DNA of 64,000 bases from Chloroflexota bacterium (GTDB lineage: Bacteria > Chloroflexota > Anaerolineae > JAAEKA01). Shown here piece by piece: positions 45,356 through 54,373 of this stretch (positions are counted from its first letter, which is position 1; the number at the start of each line of letters is the position of its first letter). A program made the position numbers and the translations under genes. The notes under the pieces were generated by a model. It was not told where the DNA came from. It did no database searches and was given only the letters and a program-made list of their open reading frames with translations. The stretch covers positions 62,001-126,000 of the forward strand of contig JAYELL010000057.1 of NCBI GenBank assembly GCA_034717495.1. Direction: 5' to 3'.

Positions 45356-46648
45356 ATGAGCGATTCTCCAACGGATAGGATGGCTCGCCAAAATGACGAT
45401 GACCTGGCGCCCGGCGTTCTGCAGGTGCTTCAATTGACGGTCACGTTGAGATTCCTGGTCTTTGTGTTGGGAGGGCTTATGTTTGGCCCTCGCTTGCTTT
45501 TTGACCACATTGGCGTTCTGGCACCCTTGGCACTGTTTGATTCCCTGGTTCTTTTGGTCCTGGTTTTCTGGCCCGTACCCCGGCGCTGGCTCGGGAAATG
45601 GTTCCTGCCTATCGTGCTGGCCTGGTTTTTATTGGCTCCCTTGATTCAGCAGATGGCATTTCATCTGTGGTTGGACCCGTCGGTGGTGGGACGGTTCAGC
45701 TTCCGCGGTATCCTGAGTCCGACGTTCATGTTGTTGTGGCTCACGATTCCGGTTGTGCTGATTGCCCGACAATATGGGAGACGGGGTTTCTGGATCGCCA
45801 TGGCTTGCCTGCTTGCCGTCGATTTGGTGATATTGTGGCTGGGCTTTCATGATCCGGAGGCGCGCTTTGATCTGCTCTTCGCCGGTAGCACACAGCTGAT
45901 TTCTGTCTTCATTCTGGGCCTGGTTGTCACATGGCTGGTCGAGGCGCAGCAGGCCGAACAGCGTGCTCTGGAGGAAGCCAACAGGAAATTGGCCCAACGG
46001 GCAGCAACCATTGAGCAGTTGGCCGAGAGCCGGGAACGAAACCGGTTGGCTCGAGATCTGCATGATACACTGGCTCACGCCATGTCCGGTCTCGGCGTGC
46101 AATTGCAGGCCCTCGAAACACTGATGGTGCACGATCCTGACGCCGCGTTGGTCCAACTGCACCAGGTCCAGGCTATCGCCAAAAGCGGCATGCAGGAATC
46201 TCGCAGGGCCATCGATTCCCTTCGAGCCACACCCCTTGAGGACCTGGGCCTGTCCGAGGCGCTGCGCCAGCTATGCCGGCGCCAGGCGGAGCGCACCGGC
46301 ATCAGCATAACCTGCAAGATAGCGGAGGCCGAGGCCCTCGACCCGCTTACTGAGCAGACCTTCTATCGGGTGGCAGAGGCCGCGCTGGCTAATATCGACC
46401 AGCATTCGGCGGCCAGCAATGCCACTGTCGATCTCGGTATCATCGACGACGGTAGCCGGCTGCGACTGGTGATCCAGGACGATGGTGTCGGTTTTGACGT
46501 GAACAAGGTGGCCCAGGATCGTTATGGCCTTTCCGGGATGGCAGAGCGGGCCGCTCTGGTCGGCGTAAATCTGGCGATCGACAGTGCCCCGCAACAGGGT
46601 ACTACAGTCTCGTTGGAGACCGACCTGGCAGGAGGCGATCCTCGATGA
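45356..46648 (+). CDS. NarL-family sensor histidine kinase
   Basis: A 430-residue kinase with about five to six N-terminal helices (about 20-205) and little extracellular sequence, so it probably senses within the membrane, as LiaS/DesK types do. A short coiled coil leads to the HisKA_3 motif RLARDLHDTLAH (His near 236) and a HATPase with QDDGVGFD. The start at 45356 (MSDSP) is chosen because the promoter -10 overlaps ATG 45296. ATGA overlap with the response regulator gene. Confidence 0.88.
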   Translation: MSDSPTDRMARQNDDDLAPGVLQVLQLTVTLRFLVFVLGGLMFGPRLLFDHIGVLAPLALFDSLVLLVLVFWPVPRRWLGKWFLPIVLAWFLLAPLIQQMAFHLWLDPSVVGRFSFRGILSPTFMLLWLTIPVVLIARQYGRRGFWIAMACLLAVDLVILWLGFHDPEARFDLLFAGSTQLISVFILGLVVTWLVEAQQAEQRALEEANRKLAQRAATIEQLAESRERNRLARDLHDTLAHAMSGLGVQLQALETLMVHDPDAALVQLHQVQAIAKSGMQESRRAIDSLRATPLEDLGLSEALRQLCRRQAERTGISITCKIAEAEALDPLTEQTFYRVAEAALANIDQHSAASNATVDLGIIDDGSRLRLVIQDDGVGFDVNKVAQDRYGLSGMAERAALVGVNLAIDSAPQQGTTVSLETDLAGGDPR

Positions 46649-47346
46649 CAAACGATTCATCCTCGACTATCCGCGTTCTCATCACGGACGACCAGGACAT
46701 CGTGCGCCAGGGGTTGAGTGTCATCTTGCGCCATGCCGACGGCATCAAGGTCGCCGGACAGGCAGCTGACGGGCAGGAAACATTGGATATGGTGCCGGCG
46801 CTGGAACCGGATGTCGTATTGATGGACCTGAAGATGCCTCGCCTGAATGGTATTCATGCCACCCGTGAGATCACCCGCAGCTATCCCGGCGTCAGAGTCG
46901 TTGTGCTTACGACTTACGACGGGGATGAGTGGGTTTTTGATGCCATCAGGGCGGGCGCCAGTGGCTATCTGTTGAAGGATAGCGACGGCGATGAAATCGT
47001 GGCGGCTATTCGAGGGGTGGTTGAGGGGGAAGTGCGCATTGATCCAGCGGTGGCGGGCAAGGTGCTGGAGGAGTTCAGCCGCCTTTCGGACCAGAGTCCG
47101 GCAGCGCGCGCAACGGCGCGCCGGGAGGATCCGCTGCTGGAGGAACTTACCGAACGCGAACAGGCAATCCTTCAGCTGCTGGCTCAGGGCAAAAGCAACA
47201 GGGAAATCGCCGAGGAACTCTATCTGGCCGAGGGCACGGTCAAGAACTATGTGAGTACCATCATCAGCAAACTACAGGCCAACGACCGTACCCAGGCAGC
47301 TATTTTGGCCCTCAAACGAGGGCTGGCTACTCTGGAAGACGAATGA
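46645..47346 (+). CDS. NarL/LuxR-family response regulator
   Basis: A 233-residue regulator. Receiver: acidic DD at 15-16, phospho-Asp61 in VLMDLKMP, then the Thr and Lys of the switch (VVLTTYD, LLKD). The C-terminal LuxR helix-turn-helix is LTEREQAILQLLAQGKSNREIAEELYLAEGTV (positions about 170-200). It pairs with the kinase by overlap. No target is adjacent except possibly the genes around it. Confidence 0.92.
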   Translation: MTNDSSSTIRVLITDDQDIVRQGLSVILRHADGIKVAGQAADGQETLDMVPALEPDVVLMDLKMPRLNGIHATREITRSYPGVRVVVLTTYDGDEWVFDAIRAGASGYLLKDSDGDEIVAAIRGVVEGEVRIDPAVAGKVLEEFSRLSDQSPAARATARREDPLLEELTEREQAILQLLAQGKSNREIAEELYLAEGTVKNYVSTIISKLQANDRTQAAILALKRGLATLEDE

Positions 47347-47360
47347 CACTTGCTGCTGAT

Positions 47361-47912
47361 CTAATGGGTAGCGGCGGGCGAACCTGCTGACAACTGCTCC
47401 ACACCGGGCAGCAGCTCCATGGGCCGTATCTCGGAGCAGACGTTCACCTGAGTGGCGTTTTCGCTCTTCATTATGCCTTCGACCTTCTCAGGTTTGTCGG
47501 TCGTCACTATCAGTTCGGGATTCCCCGCTACTATGCCTTCGCGCAGATTTTGGATATCCTCTTCGGCGTCAGAACGCCCTTTGACTGCACCCATAAACAG
47601 GCCGTTGCCGCCGCCGATCAGGAGAAAAACCAACAATGTTCCCATGGCAAAGGCAGGCGAGGCATCCGTGGCCGCCATGGTGCCCAGGCCCGCCATCAGA
47701 CCAAAGACGCCAAACACGAACGTGGACAGCATGGTGAAGGAAACCATCGTCGATCGTGTTTTGTCTCTGGGGGTGCATTCCACCAGATCCTCTCTGGGCG
47801 TGGTACGGTCCTGAAGGCTGAAATCTTCCTCGGGCAGGCCAGTTGCTCTCAGTCTGACTATTCCATTCTCTGCGCTGGCTCGGTCTGGAAACAGTCCAAT
47901 TACCCACTTCAT
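47361..47912 (-). CDS. small membrane protein with stress-protein-like N-terminal domain
   Basis: A 183-residue protein. The N-terminal 55 residues (WVIGLFPDRASAENGIVRL) resemble the alpha/beta fold of general-stress-protein-17M-like domains, and two helices (about 65-120, Gly-rich) follow. The start at 47912 has GAGGAGAG 5 nt upstream; an ATG 15 nt further up lacks this. Function unknown. It converges on the response regulator with a 14-nt gap. Confidence 0.65.
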   Translation of the reverse strand: MKWVIGLFPDRASAENGIVRLRATGLPEEDFSLQDRTTPREDLVECTPRDKTRSTMVSFTMLSTFVFGVFGLMAGLGTMAATDASPAFAMGTLLVFLLIGGGNGLFMGAVKGRSDAEEDIQNLREGIVAGNPELIVTTDKPEKVEGIMKSENATQVNVCSEIRPMELLPGVEQLSAGSPAATH

Positions 47913-48253
47913 AAGAACTCTCCTCAAAATGCCTTGGAGAAGACAACTCCGACATCTGACAGGTTAACCATCTTTTCGCGTACGCGTACAAGTATAACGA
48001 GAATTGGGCTGACAGTGAAATCTTCCCAGGGCCTTCTTCCATGGGCGGCCCGAACAAACTACGAAACATCGACCTTGTCGGTGTCATGCTGACGCAAAGC
48101 GTGCCGAAGTACTTCCACAGTTGTTTCCTGTGCTGATTGTAGCACAACTTTTGCATTTGCGGGTAGCCATGCTATCATATCTGCCAACCCATCATCGTCC
48201 TTGATGATCGTATTCTGTTTTGGGGATCCACCCGCTCCCGGAGGAAGGTCACC
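47913..48253. promoter_or_regulatory. divergent gap: minus promoter with palindrome, plus promoter for the META lipoprotein
   Basis: On the minus strand TTCACT (48019-48014), 17 nt and TATACT (47996-47991) are followed by the palindrome GTACGCGTAC (47980-47989), which overlaps CGCGTACGCG (47977-47986), just after the -10. On the plus strand TTGCAT (48151-48156), 16 nt and TATCAT (48173-48178) may serve the gene at 48254. No gene is seen. Confidence 0.5.
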
Positions 48254-49252
48254 ATGGGTCGCATGCACTATTCAAAAGCTGTCAGCGTGGCAATTCTTAT
48301 CCTGGTTTTTCTCTTGATCCTGTCCGCCTGCGGATCGCCCCCGGATCCAACACCCGAACCCACCGAGCCCAGCGGCGCCTCGCCGGTTGATGACCAGATA
48401 TCGATCGTGCCCCTTTGGGAATTGCTCGGGTTCGACAATGAAGGTCAATACACCGAGGTATTGGCGGGCACCACGGTAACAGCCGTCTTTGGCAAGGATG
48501 GATCGCTGACCGGTACCACGGGCTGCAATACCTATACGGCCACCTACGTGGCTGATGAGGAACATTTGGTCATCGGAGACGCAGCGGCGACCGAAATGGG
48601 CTGTCTTGAACCGCAAGGAATCATGGTTCAGGAGAGCCGCTATCTGGCACTGCTTCCCTTGGTGGTATTCTTCGAGATTCAGGATGAGCAGCTTGTCCTC
48701 AGCAACGCCGACCGGGCCAGGATCCTGGTGTACCGGGCTTCCGAACCGCAGTCTCAGGAGCTCGAAGGCCAGCCGCAATTGCTGACCGTGGATTCCCTGG
48801 CCAACATGACCTATATGTCCAGCTGGACTGTTACAGGTGAAGCACCTCTGGAGAATGGGGTGTATCGAGGTGAAGGGGTCGAGGGAACCGGTGGTGAGGT
48901 CGTTGTGACACTCACCGAGGATATCGCCTATTTCGGGCTTGCTGATGGGGAAGAGGCCGCGTCGCCTATTCTCAAAACATCCACCTCGTCCGGGCACGAT
49001 ATCTATGATCTGGCGCTGGTGACGACCCAGGACGGCGAGGCAGCCAATATTTCAACCACCACGCTGGGTGAAGATGTGGTGATCAATGGCATCATGATGG
49101 ACAAGGGTGCCATTGCCGTGGACATGATCCAGCATGGTCCCGAGGATGACCCCTGTTGTCCCACCGAGCGGGTGATCCGAACCTACGTGGTGCGGCGAGG
49201 GGAGTTGGTTGAAGGATCCACGACCGTCATTGGCACGGTGGAGTCCCAGTGA
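48254..49252 (+). CDS. META-domain (HslJ-like) lipoprotein
   Basis: A 332-residue lipoprotein with lipobox LSAC at about 23-26 and a Pro/Thr-rich spacer. A META domain (about 50-160) has the signature GTTGCNTYTATY and TEMGC. The C-terminal 150 residues form an unassigned beta-rich domain with a CC pair (DPCCPTE). META domains occur in heat-shock and drug-tolerance proteins of the envelope. GGAGGAAGG lies before the ATG. Confidence 0.85.
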   Translation: MGRMHYSKAVSVAILILVFLLILSACGSPPDPTPEPTEPSGASPVDDQISIVPLWELLGFDNEGQYTEVLAGTTVTAVFGKDGSLTGTTGCNTYTATYVADEEHLVIGDAAATEMGCLEPQGIMVQESRYLALLPLVVFFEIQDEQLVLSNADRARILVYRASEPQSQELEGQPQLLTVDSLANMTYMSSWTVTGEAPLENGVYRGEGVEGTGGEVVVTLTEDIAYFGLADGEEAASPILKTSTSSGHDIYDLALVTTQDGEAANISTTTLGEDVVINGIMMDKGAIAVDMIQHGPEDDPCCPTERVIRTYVVRRGELVEGSTTVIGTVESQ

Positions 49253-49254
49253 TT

Positions 49255-49302
49255 AAACCCGAGGTGCAAGGTACCTGGAAGTGCCTCGCACCTGACACCT
49301 GA
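49255..49302. repeat. inverted AGGTGC/GCACCT spacer repeat between convergent genes
   Basis: GAGGTGCAAGGTACCTGG and AGTGCCTCGCACCT fold back on each other, followed by CTGACACCTGAC. It may act as a two-way transcription end. Confidence 0.45.
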
Positions 49303-50817
49303 CTATCGGTTTTCCAACAGCCAGCTACTGATTGACTCCAGGAAGCCGGGTACCAGATCCGTCTTGAGCATTGGATATTCGTTGACACTGCCGGTGACAG
49401 CATCCTGGAAGAGGTGGTTGGCGGTCGGCAGCACCTGGATGGTGACAGCGCTGTTGCCAGCCTGATCAAGGGCGGCCTGGAGTGCCGACGTGTTCTGTGT
49501 CGCATCGACCTGCGTGTCCAATTCGCCATAGAGGCCCAGAACAGGCACGGTTACCTGTGCCCAGTCCCGGGCTGGATCGTAGCTCAGGAAAAACTGATAC
49601 CACGGGCTCTGGAATGCCTGCATTTGAGCAGCGGTTTGTTGGGCAACGACCGCTTCCAGGTTGCCCAGGGTCGCTCTCTGTTCTTCAGGCAGTGCCTGCA
49701 ACTGTTCCGTTGTAATTTTCTCAAGGACCGTTTGCAGTGTCGGCCAGTCCTGTGCGACTACCAGATCCAGCACCTCGCGCTGAAGACCGGCGGACTCCGC
49801 GGCATCTTCCTGGCTGCCGCCGGCGGCGAGCACCGCTCGCTCTACCTGCTTGACGATGGTCTCGTATCCATCGACCGCTGTCCCTGCCATGGAAATCACA
49901 TTGTGGATCTGGGGGTTGCGCGCGGCGATCATGGCAGCGATCAAACCCCCTTCGCTGTGGCCCAGGAGACCGATCTGGTCGTTGCTGATCTCCTCCCGGC
50001 CCAGCAGATAGGCCAGCGCCGCTTCTGCATCCCCGGCGAAATCGGCCGACGTGGCCAGCGTGGGATCCCCGGTTGAATCGCCCACCCCGCGGTCGTCGTA
50101 GCGCAGCACGGCAATGCCCTGGCGAGTCAGGTGATCGGCGATCTCCTGGAAGGGTTTGTAGCCGGGGGCCAGGGGGATCTCCTCGTCGCGATTCTGCTGG
50201 CCACTGCCGGAAATGAGGATCATGGCCGGGAACGGGCCTCCTTCCGATGGCAACGTCAAGGTGCCTGCCAGCGAGATGTCGTCGTTCCCGAAGACCACCT
50301 CTTCCTCGAGGTAGGGCAGCGGGTCCTGAGAGACCGGCTCCGGGCGGGCCAACTCGAAGTCGCCCTCGACTCCGGCCTGGGTGAAACTGCCCTCGATGGT
50401 GCCATCTGGCTGGACCGCGCCGTCGAACACAGCCAACCGGGGGCCGTCGAGCATTTCGAAGTGGAGGGTGGAATCGCCGGCCTGGATGCTGTGCAGCGGG
50501 ATCCCGCTGGCACCCTGCGCCGGGATATCGATCGTGCCCTCAATCGTACCGCTATCCTCGCCGAAGTTGACAAGGATCTCCAGGCCCAAGCCGGGCAAAA
50601 CGATTTTTCCCTGCCATTGGCCTGCGATGGCAGCCGGCGGGTCGGTTGTTTCAGGCATGCTTTCCTCGGATGGCGCCTCGGTAGGCAGCGTTTCGGGAGT
50701 TGGTGTCTCTTCTGTTGCAGGTGCCGGTGCCGGGGGGGCACACCCACTGGCAATCAATCCAATGACCAGAACCAAGCTGACAAGGCCGGAAAGTTTCATG
50801 TGTCGTTGCTTTTTCAT
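49303..50817 (-). CDS. lipoprotein alpha/beta hydrolase (prolyl-oligopeptidase/BAAT-like fold)
   Basis: A 504-residue lipoprotein. The lipobox is IASGC near 20, followed by a Pro/Thr/Glu-rich spacer, an N-terminal beta domain (about 65-150) and an alpha/beta hydrolase domain: ISGSGQQNRDEE (oxyanion region), RYDDRGVGDSTG, nucleophile GHSEGG and a C-terminal NHLF with the likely catalytic His. It probably acts as an outer-face esterase or peptidase; the substrate is unknown. The ATG at 50817 (MKKQR) is favoured for the signal peptide, though MKLSG at 50799 is possible. Confidence 0.82.
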   Translation of the reverse strand: MKKQRHMKLSGLVSLVLVIGLIASGCAPPAPAPATEETPTPETLPTEAPSEESMPETTDPPAAIAGQWQGKIVLPGLGLEILVNFGEDSGTIEGTIDIPAQGASGIPLHSIQAGDSTLHFEMLDGPRLAVFDGAVQPDGTIEGSFTQAGVEGDFELARPEPVSQDPLPYLEEEVVFGNDDISLAGTLTLPSEGGPFPAMILISGSGQQNRDEEIPLAPGYKPFQEIADHLTRQGIAVLRYDDRGVGDSTGDPTLATSADFAGDAEAALAYLLGREEISNDQIGLLGHSEGGLIAAMIAARNPQIHNVISMAGTAVDGYETIVKQVERAVLAAGGSQEDAAESAGLQREVLDLVVAQDWPTLQTVLEKITTEQLQALPEEQRATLGNLEAVVAQQTAAQMQAFQSPWYQFFLSYDPARDWAQVTVPVLGLYGELDTQVDATQNTSALQAALDQAGNSAVTIQVLPTANHLFQDAVTGSVNEYPMLKTDLVPGFLESISSWLLENR

Positions 50818-51288
50818 CTTTAATCCACCAGGAAGAGTCGCTGCCACGTTTCGTGCTTCGTTGGTACCTTAAAAAAAAGATCAGCGTGAATCTGCGCCGA
50901 AGGTCTGCGTAATCAGCGTTCCTCTGGCTTGTCTGGGTTAGGGTATCGATTCGAAACGATGATCACCAGATATTCTACTTCATTCTGTAAACCGGGGCAA
51001 TTCGCGGCGTCACTCCCCTCCCTTAAGATTCCCTTAAGATAAAAACAAACTTCTTTTAAGGCCCCGGTAGCCTCCAGGCGGTATACTGAAAGAAAAATCC
51101 AGGCGTTTCTGCACTGGAATCGTTTTCGGTGTCCCTGAATCCTGACAAGCTATCCAAACGCGGCACTTATCCGACAATGATTATCTGTTGCCAGCGAAGG
51201 GCGATCGTTTCGCCACAGCCTGGCAACGTTTTTCCAACGACCTTTCGAACAACTGACAAAAAACCTGCACTTCCAAGGGAGTCCAACC
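50818..51288 (+). promoter_or_regulatory. regulatory gap of the Bat operon: PmrA-type direct repeat 51022-51038, -10 51082-51087, spacer repeat
   Basis: CTTAAG-N5-CTTAAG (51022-51038) lies within a perfect tandem repeat of an 11-nt unit (51019-51040). This is the arrangement of PmrA/OmpR-family boxes. TATACT (51082-51087) is a -10 about 44 nt downstream. A CAGCGTGAATCTGCG...GTAATCAGCG spacer repeat lies at about 50883-50920. No gene is visible. Confidence 0.55.
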
Positions 51289-52347
51289 ATGAACTTTCCT
51301 ACTTTTCGCAATGAAACTGCCACCGTGGCCATGCCACAGAACGGCACCAGTGGCCTGAACGACGCGGCAGTCCGTGAACTGAATAGCCAGGTGAAAGAAC
51401 AGGCCGTATTCCTTCAGGACCTGCTGACCGAGATCAACAAAGTTATGGTGGGCCAGGAAGCGCTGGTGGAGCGAGTACTCATAGCGCTGCTCGCCGATGG
51501 ACATATCCTCCTCGAAGGTGTGCCAGGCCTGGCCAAGACACTGCTGGTCAAAACGGTGGCCCAGGCCATTCAGGGAGATTTCGCCCGAATTCAATTTACG
51601 CCCGACCTGCTGCCCGCCGACCTGATCGGCACGCAGATCTACAACCCGCGCACCAGTGAATTCAGCGTCCATACCGGGCCTATCTTTTCCAACCTGATCC
51701 TGGCGGACGAGATCAACCGCGCGCCGGCCAAGGTGCAGAGTGCCCTGCTGGAGGCCATGCAGGAGCGCCAGGTCACTATTGGCGATGAGACGTTCAAGAT
51801 GGACGATCTTTTCCTGGTCCTGGCGACCCAGAACCCCATCGAGCAGGAGGGTACCTATCCCCTGCCGGAGGCCCAGGTCGATCGTTTCATGCTCAAGGTG
51901 AAGGTGGACTATCCCAACCGGAACGAGGAGCGCCTGATCATCGATCGTATGACCGGCGCTACCTTGCCCACTGTTCACCCGGTGGTTGATCCACAGGATA
52001 TCCTTCGGGCCCGCCAGATGGTGCGCCAGATCTACGTAGACGAGAAGATCAAGGACTATGTCCTGGACCTGGTTCTTGTCACTCGTAATCCTGGCAGCAA
52101 TGGTCTGAGTGACCTGAATACCCTGATCGCCTTCGGCGCGTCACCCCGGGCAAGCATCAACATGGTTCATGCCGCGCGGGCTCATGCTTTCCTGCAGGGA
52201 CGTGGCTTTGTCATCCCTGAGGATATCAAACAGATCGCACCCGATATCCTGCGTCACCGCATCATCACCACGTATGAGGCCGAGGCGGAGGACATCTCCA
52301 GCGACCACATTGTGCGTCGTATCCTTGACCACACCGACGTACCGTAG
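51289..52347 (+). CDS. MoxR-type AAA+ ATPase
   Basis: A 352-residue chaperone-like ATPase. Walker A GVPGLAKT, Walker B ILADEINRAPAKVQSALLEAMQE, sensor 1 ATQNPIEQEGTYPLPEAQ and the C-terminal lid are intact. MoxR proteins act with VWA partners in maturation or assembly. AAGGGAG is 7 nt before the ATG. It is the first gene of the DUF58/Bat operon, the standard order. Confidence 0.95.
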   Translation: MNFPTFRNETATVAMPQNGTSGLNDAAVRELNSQVKEQAVFLQDLLTEINKVMVGQEALVERVLIALLADGHILLEGVPGLAKTLLVKTVAQAIQGDFARIQFTPDLLPADLIGTQIYNPRTSEFSVHTGPIFSNLILADEINRAPAKVQSALLEAMQERQVTIGDETFKMDDLFLVLATQNPIEQEGTYPLPEAQVDRFMLKVKVDYPNRNEERLIIDRMTGATLPTVHPVVDPQDILRARQMVRQIYVDEKIKDYVLDLVLVTRNPGSNGLSDLNTLIAFGASPRASINMVHAARAHAFLQGRGFVIPEDIKQIAPDILRHRIITTYEAEAEDISSDHIVRRILDHTDVP

Positions 52348-52449
52348 GTCCAGGAATGTTAAGGTTGCCAGCGATGGACGATGTTCCTGTGGAAGCAAAG
52401 GTCGTTCATCGTTTAGCCTTTTCTGTCAACGATTGACTGGGAGTTGGTC

Positions 52450-53337
52450 ATGATATCCAACGAATTGATGAAAAAGATCCGTCGCATCGAGATCAAGACC
52501 CGCCGATTGGTCGACGATAGCTATGCTGGCGAATACCATTCGATATTTAAGGGCCGCGGCATCGAGTTCGATGAAGTGCGGCCCTATCAGATCGGCGACG
52601 AGATTCGCACCATCGACTGGAACGTGACAGCTCGAACCGGAGAGCCCTATGTGAAGCGCTACGTCGAGGAGCGCGAGCTAACCGTGATGCTGGTGGTGGA
52701 CGCCAGTGCTTCCCAGAGTTTCGGTTCCGTGGAACGCTTCAAAAGGGAGTTGGCAGCCGAATTGACAGCGGTACTCTCCTTTGCGGCGACCACCAACAAC
52801 GACAAGGTTGGTCTGCTCATTTTCACCGACCAGGTCGAGCTCTTTATCCCGCCACGCAAGGGACGAAAGCATGTGCTGAGGTTGATCCGCGAACTGCTGG
52901 CTTTCAAGCCCGAGGGCACCGGCACCGATATCAAGCTGGCTCTCGATACGGTCAACCGTTTGCTCAAGCGGCGAGGTATCATTTTCCTGGTCTCTGACTT
53001 CATGGCCGACCCGGAGGCCTATCGCCGCACGCTGGCCATTACCAATCGGCGCCACGACCTCATCGCCGTGGATCTGCACGATCCGCTGGACGATAAGATC
53101 GGCAATGTTGGCCTTTTGGCACTGGAAGACCCGGAAACAGGGGATATCCTCTGGGTGGACACTGGAAGCAAGACCTGGCGCAATGCCTTTCAGCAGCGCA
53201 TGGTTCGCCGGCAGTTGGGTAAAACCCGAGCCTTGCGACAGGCTGGGGTGGATCGGATCGATGTGAGCACTGACCTGGATTATGCCGTGCCGCTGACGGC
53301 CTTTTTCAAAGACCGTTCCCGCCGAATACGTCGCTGA
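52450..53337 (+). CDS. DUF58 domain protein
   Basis: A 295-residue protein with the DUF58 signature GRGIEFDEVRPYQIGDEIRTIDWN near 40-65, followed by a von Willebrand-like fold (VVDASASQSFG). It usually partners with MoxR. The ATG at 52450 is preferred to the in-frame TTG at 52444. About 100 nt separate it from moxR; no terminator lies between. Confidence 0.93.
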   Translation: MISNELMKKIRRIEIKTRRLVDDSYAGEYHSIFKGRGIEFDEVRPYQIGDEIRTIDWNVTARTGEPYVKRYVEERELTVMLVVDASASQSFGSVERFKRELAAELTAVLSFAATTNNDKVGLLIFTDQVELFIPPRKGRKHVLRLIRELLAFKPEGTGTDIKLALDTVNRLLKRRGIIFLVSDFMADPEAYRRTLAITNRRHDLIAVDLHDPLDDKIGNVGLLALEDPETGDILWVDTGSKTWRNAFQQRMVRRQLGKTRALRQAGVDRIDVSTDLDYAVPLTAFFKDRSRRIRR

Positions 53338-53389
53338 GAGACGGCTAAACCCGCGACCCGTGATGCGTGTCGTCAAATAGGACCGACCT

Positions 53390-54373
53390 ATGAACAAGAA
53401 ACTGTTTTTCATACCACTGCTCGTCATACTGCTGGTACTGGCAGTTACAGGACCGGCCATGGCGCAGACAGGTGATTCCATCGATGTCGAACTGAATGTG
53501 CCCTCCGGTCAGTTGACGGTGGGTGATCCCATTGAGTTGACGCTGGAAGTTACCCATCCCGCTGGCTATCTGGTCATCATGCCCGAAAAAACGGATGTCT
53601 GGGGCGATTTTTCGATTGCCTCCCGATCTATGCCGGTGACCGTCGATAACGGTGATGGCACAGAGACCACCAGTCAACGTATCGATGCTCGACTCTTTGC
53701 GCCTGGCGACTTCAGCACGCCTGCCTTACCTTTGACCATCACCGATGGCGCAGGTAATTTGATCGAGGCTAGTGTCGCCCCTGCCTCGGTAACCATAGCT
53801 TCGGTCCTGGAGGAGGGTGACACCGCCCTGCGGGACATCAAACCGTTGGCCGACCTCTCGCTGGCGAGCGTGTGGCCCTGGCTGATCGCCGGGATCGCTG
53901 TCCTGGCAATGGGCGTCGGATTCTTCCTTTGGTGGCGGCGACGCGGGATTGTTGCCGTCGATAACTGGCTGCCCCACGAGATTGCTTTCGAGGGCCTGGA
54001 TCATGTGGAGGCGCTGCGCCTGCCCGAAACAGGAAGGTTCAAGGAGCACTATACCCTGGTTTCAGAGATCATTCGGGTTTATATCGAGCGCCGCTACCAG
54101 GTACCCATGCTGGAGCGAACCACGTCCGAGATCCGGGCGAGCCTGGCGGGCAGACGGGTGCCCCAGGACATTGCAGGAGAGCTGGTTGACGTCCTGGCCG
54201 AGAGTGATCTGGTCAAGTTCTCCAAATTCGACCCAGATGTGGCCGATGCGAGGGAGTTGTTGGGCAAGGCCCGTTTGATCGTGGAGAGGACCATGCCGAT
54301 GGATGTACCCGAGGAAAGTGGCGGCGAAACCGTTCCCCAACGATCCCACCAGAAACAGGTGGTAGTGGCATGA
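53390..54373 (+). CDS. BatD/DUF4381-like membrane protein
   Basis: A 327-residue protein: signal peptide (about 5-26), an exported beta domain (about 30-140), one transmembrane helix (about 165-185, then RRRG) and a cytosolic helical domain (about 200-300) with HYTLVSEIIRVYIERRY, typical of DUF4381 proteins in Bat operons. ATGA overlap with the next VWA gene. Role: membrane partner of the VWA proteins. Confidence 0.8.
   Translation: MNKKLFFIPLLVILLVLAVTGPAMAQTGDSIDVELNVPSGQLTVGDPIELTLEVTHPAGYLVIMPEKTDVWGDFSIASRSMPVTVDNGDGTETTSQRIDARLFAPGDFSTPALPLTITDGAGNLIEASVAPASVTIASVLEEGDTALRDIKPLADLSLASVWPWLIAGIAVLAMGVGFFLWWRRRGIVAVDNWLPHEIAFEGLDHVEALRLPETGRFKEHYTLVSEIIRVYIERRYQVPMLERTTSEIRASLAGRRVPQDIAGELVDVLAESDLVKFSKFDPDVADARELLGKARLIVERTMPMDVPEESGGETVPQRSHQKQVVVA

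Noticed and set aside
51019-51040. CRISPR-like tandem repeat
   Set aside because: Only two adjacent 11-nt units without spacers; a regulator box explains it better.
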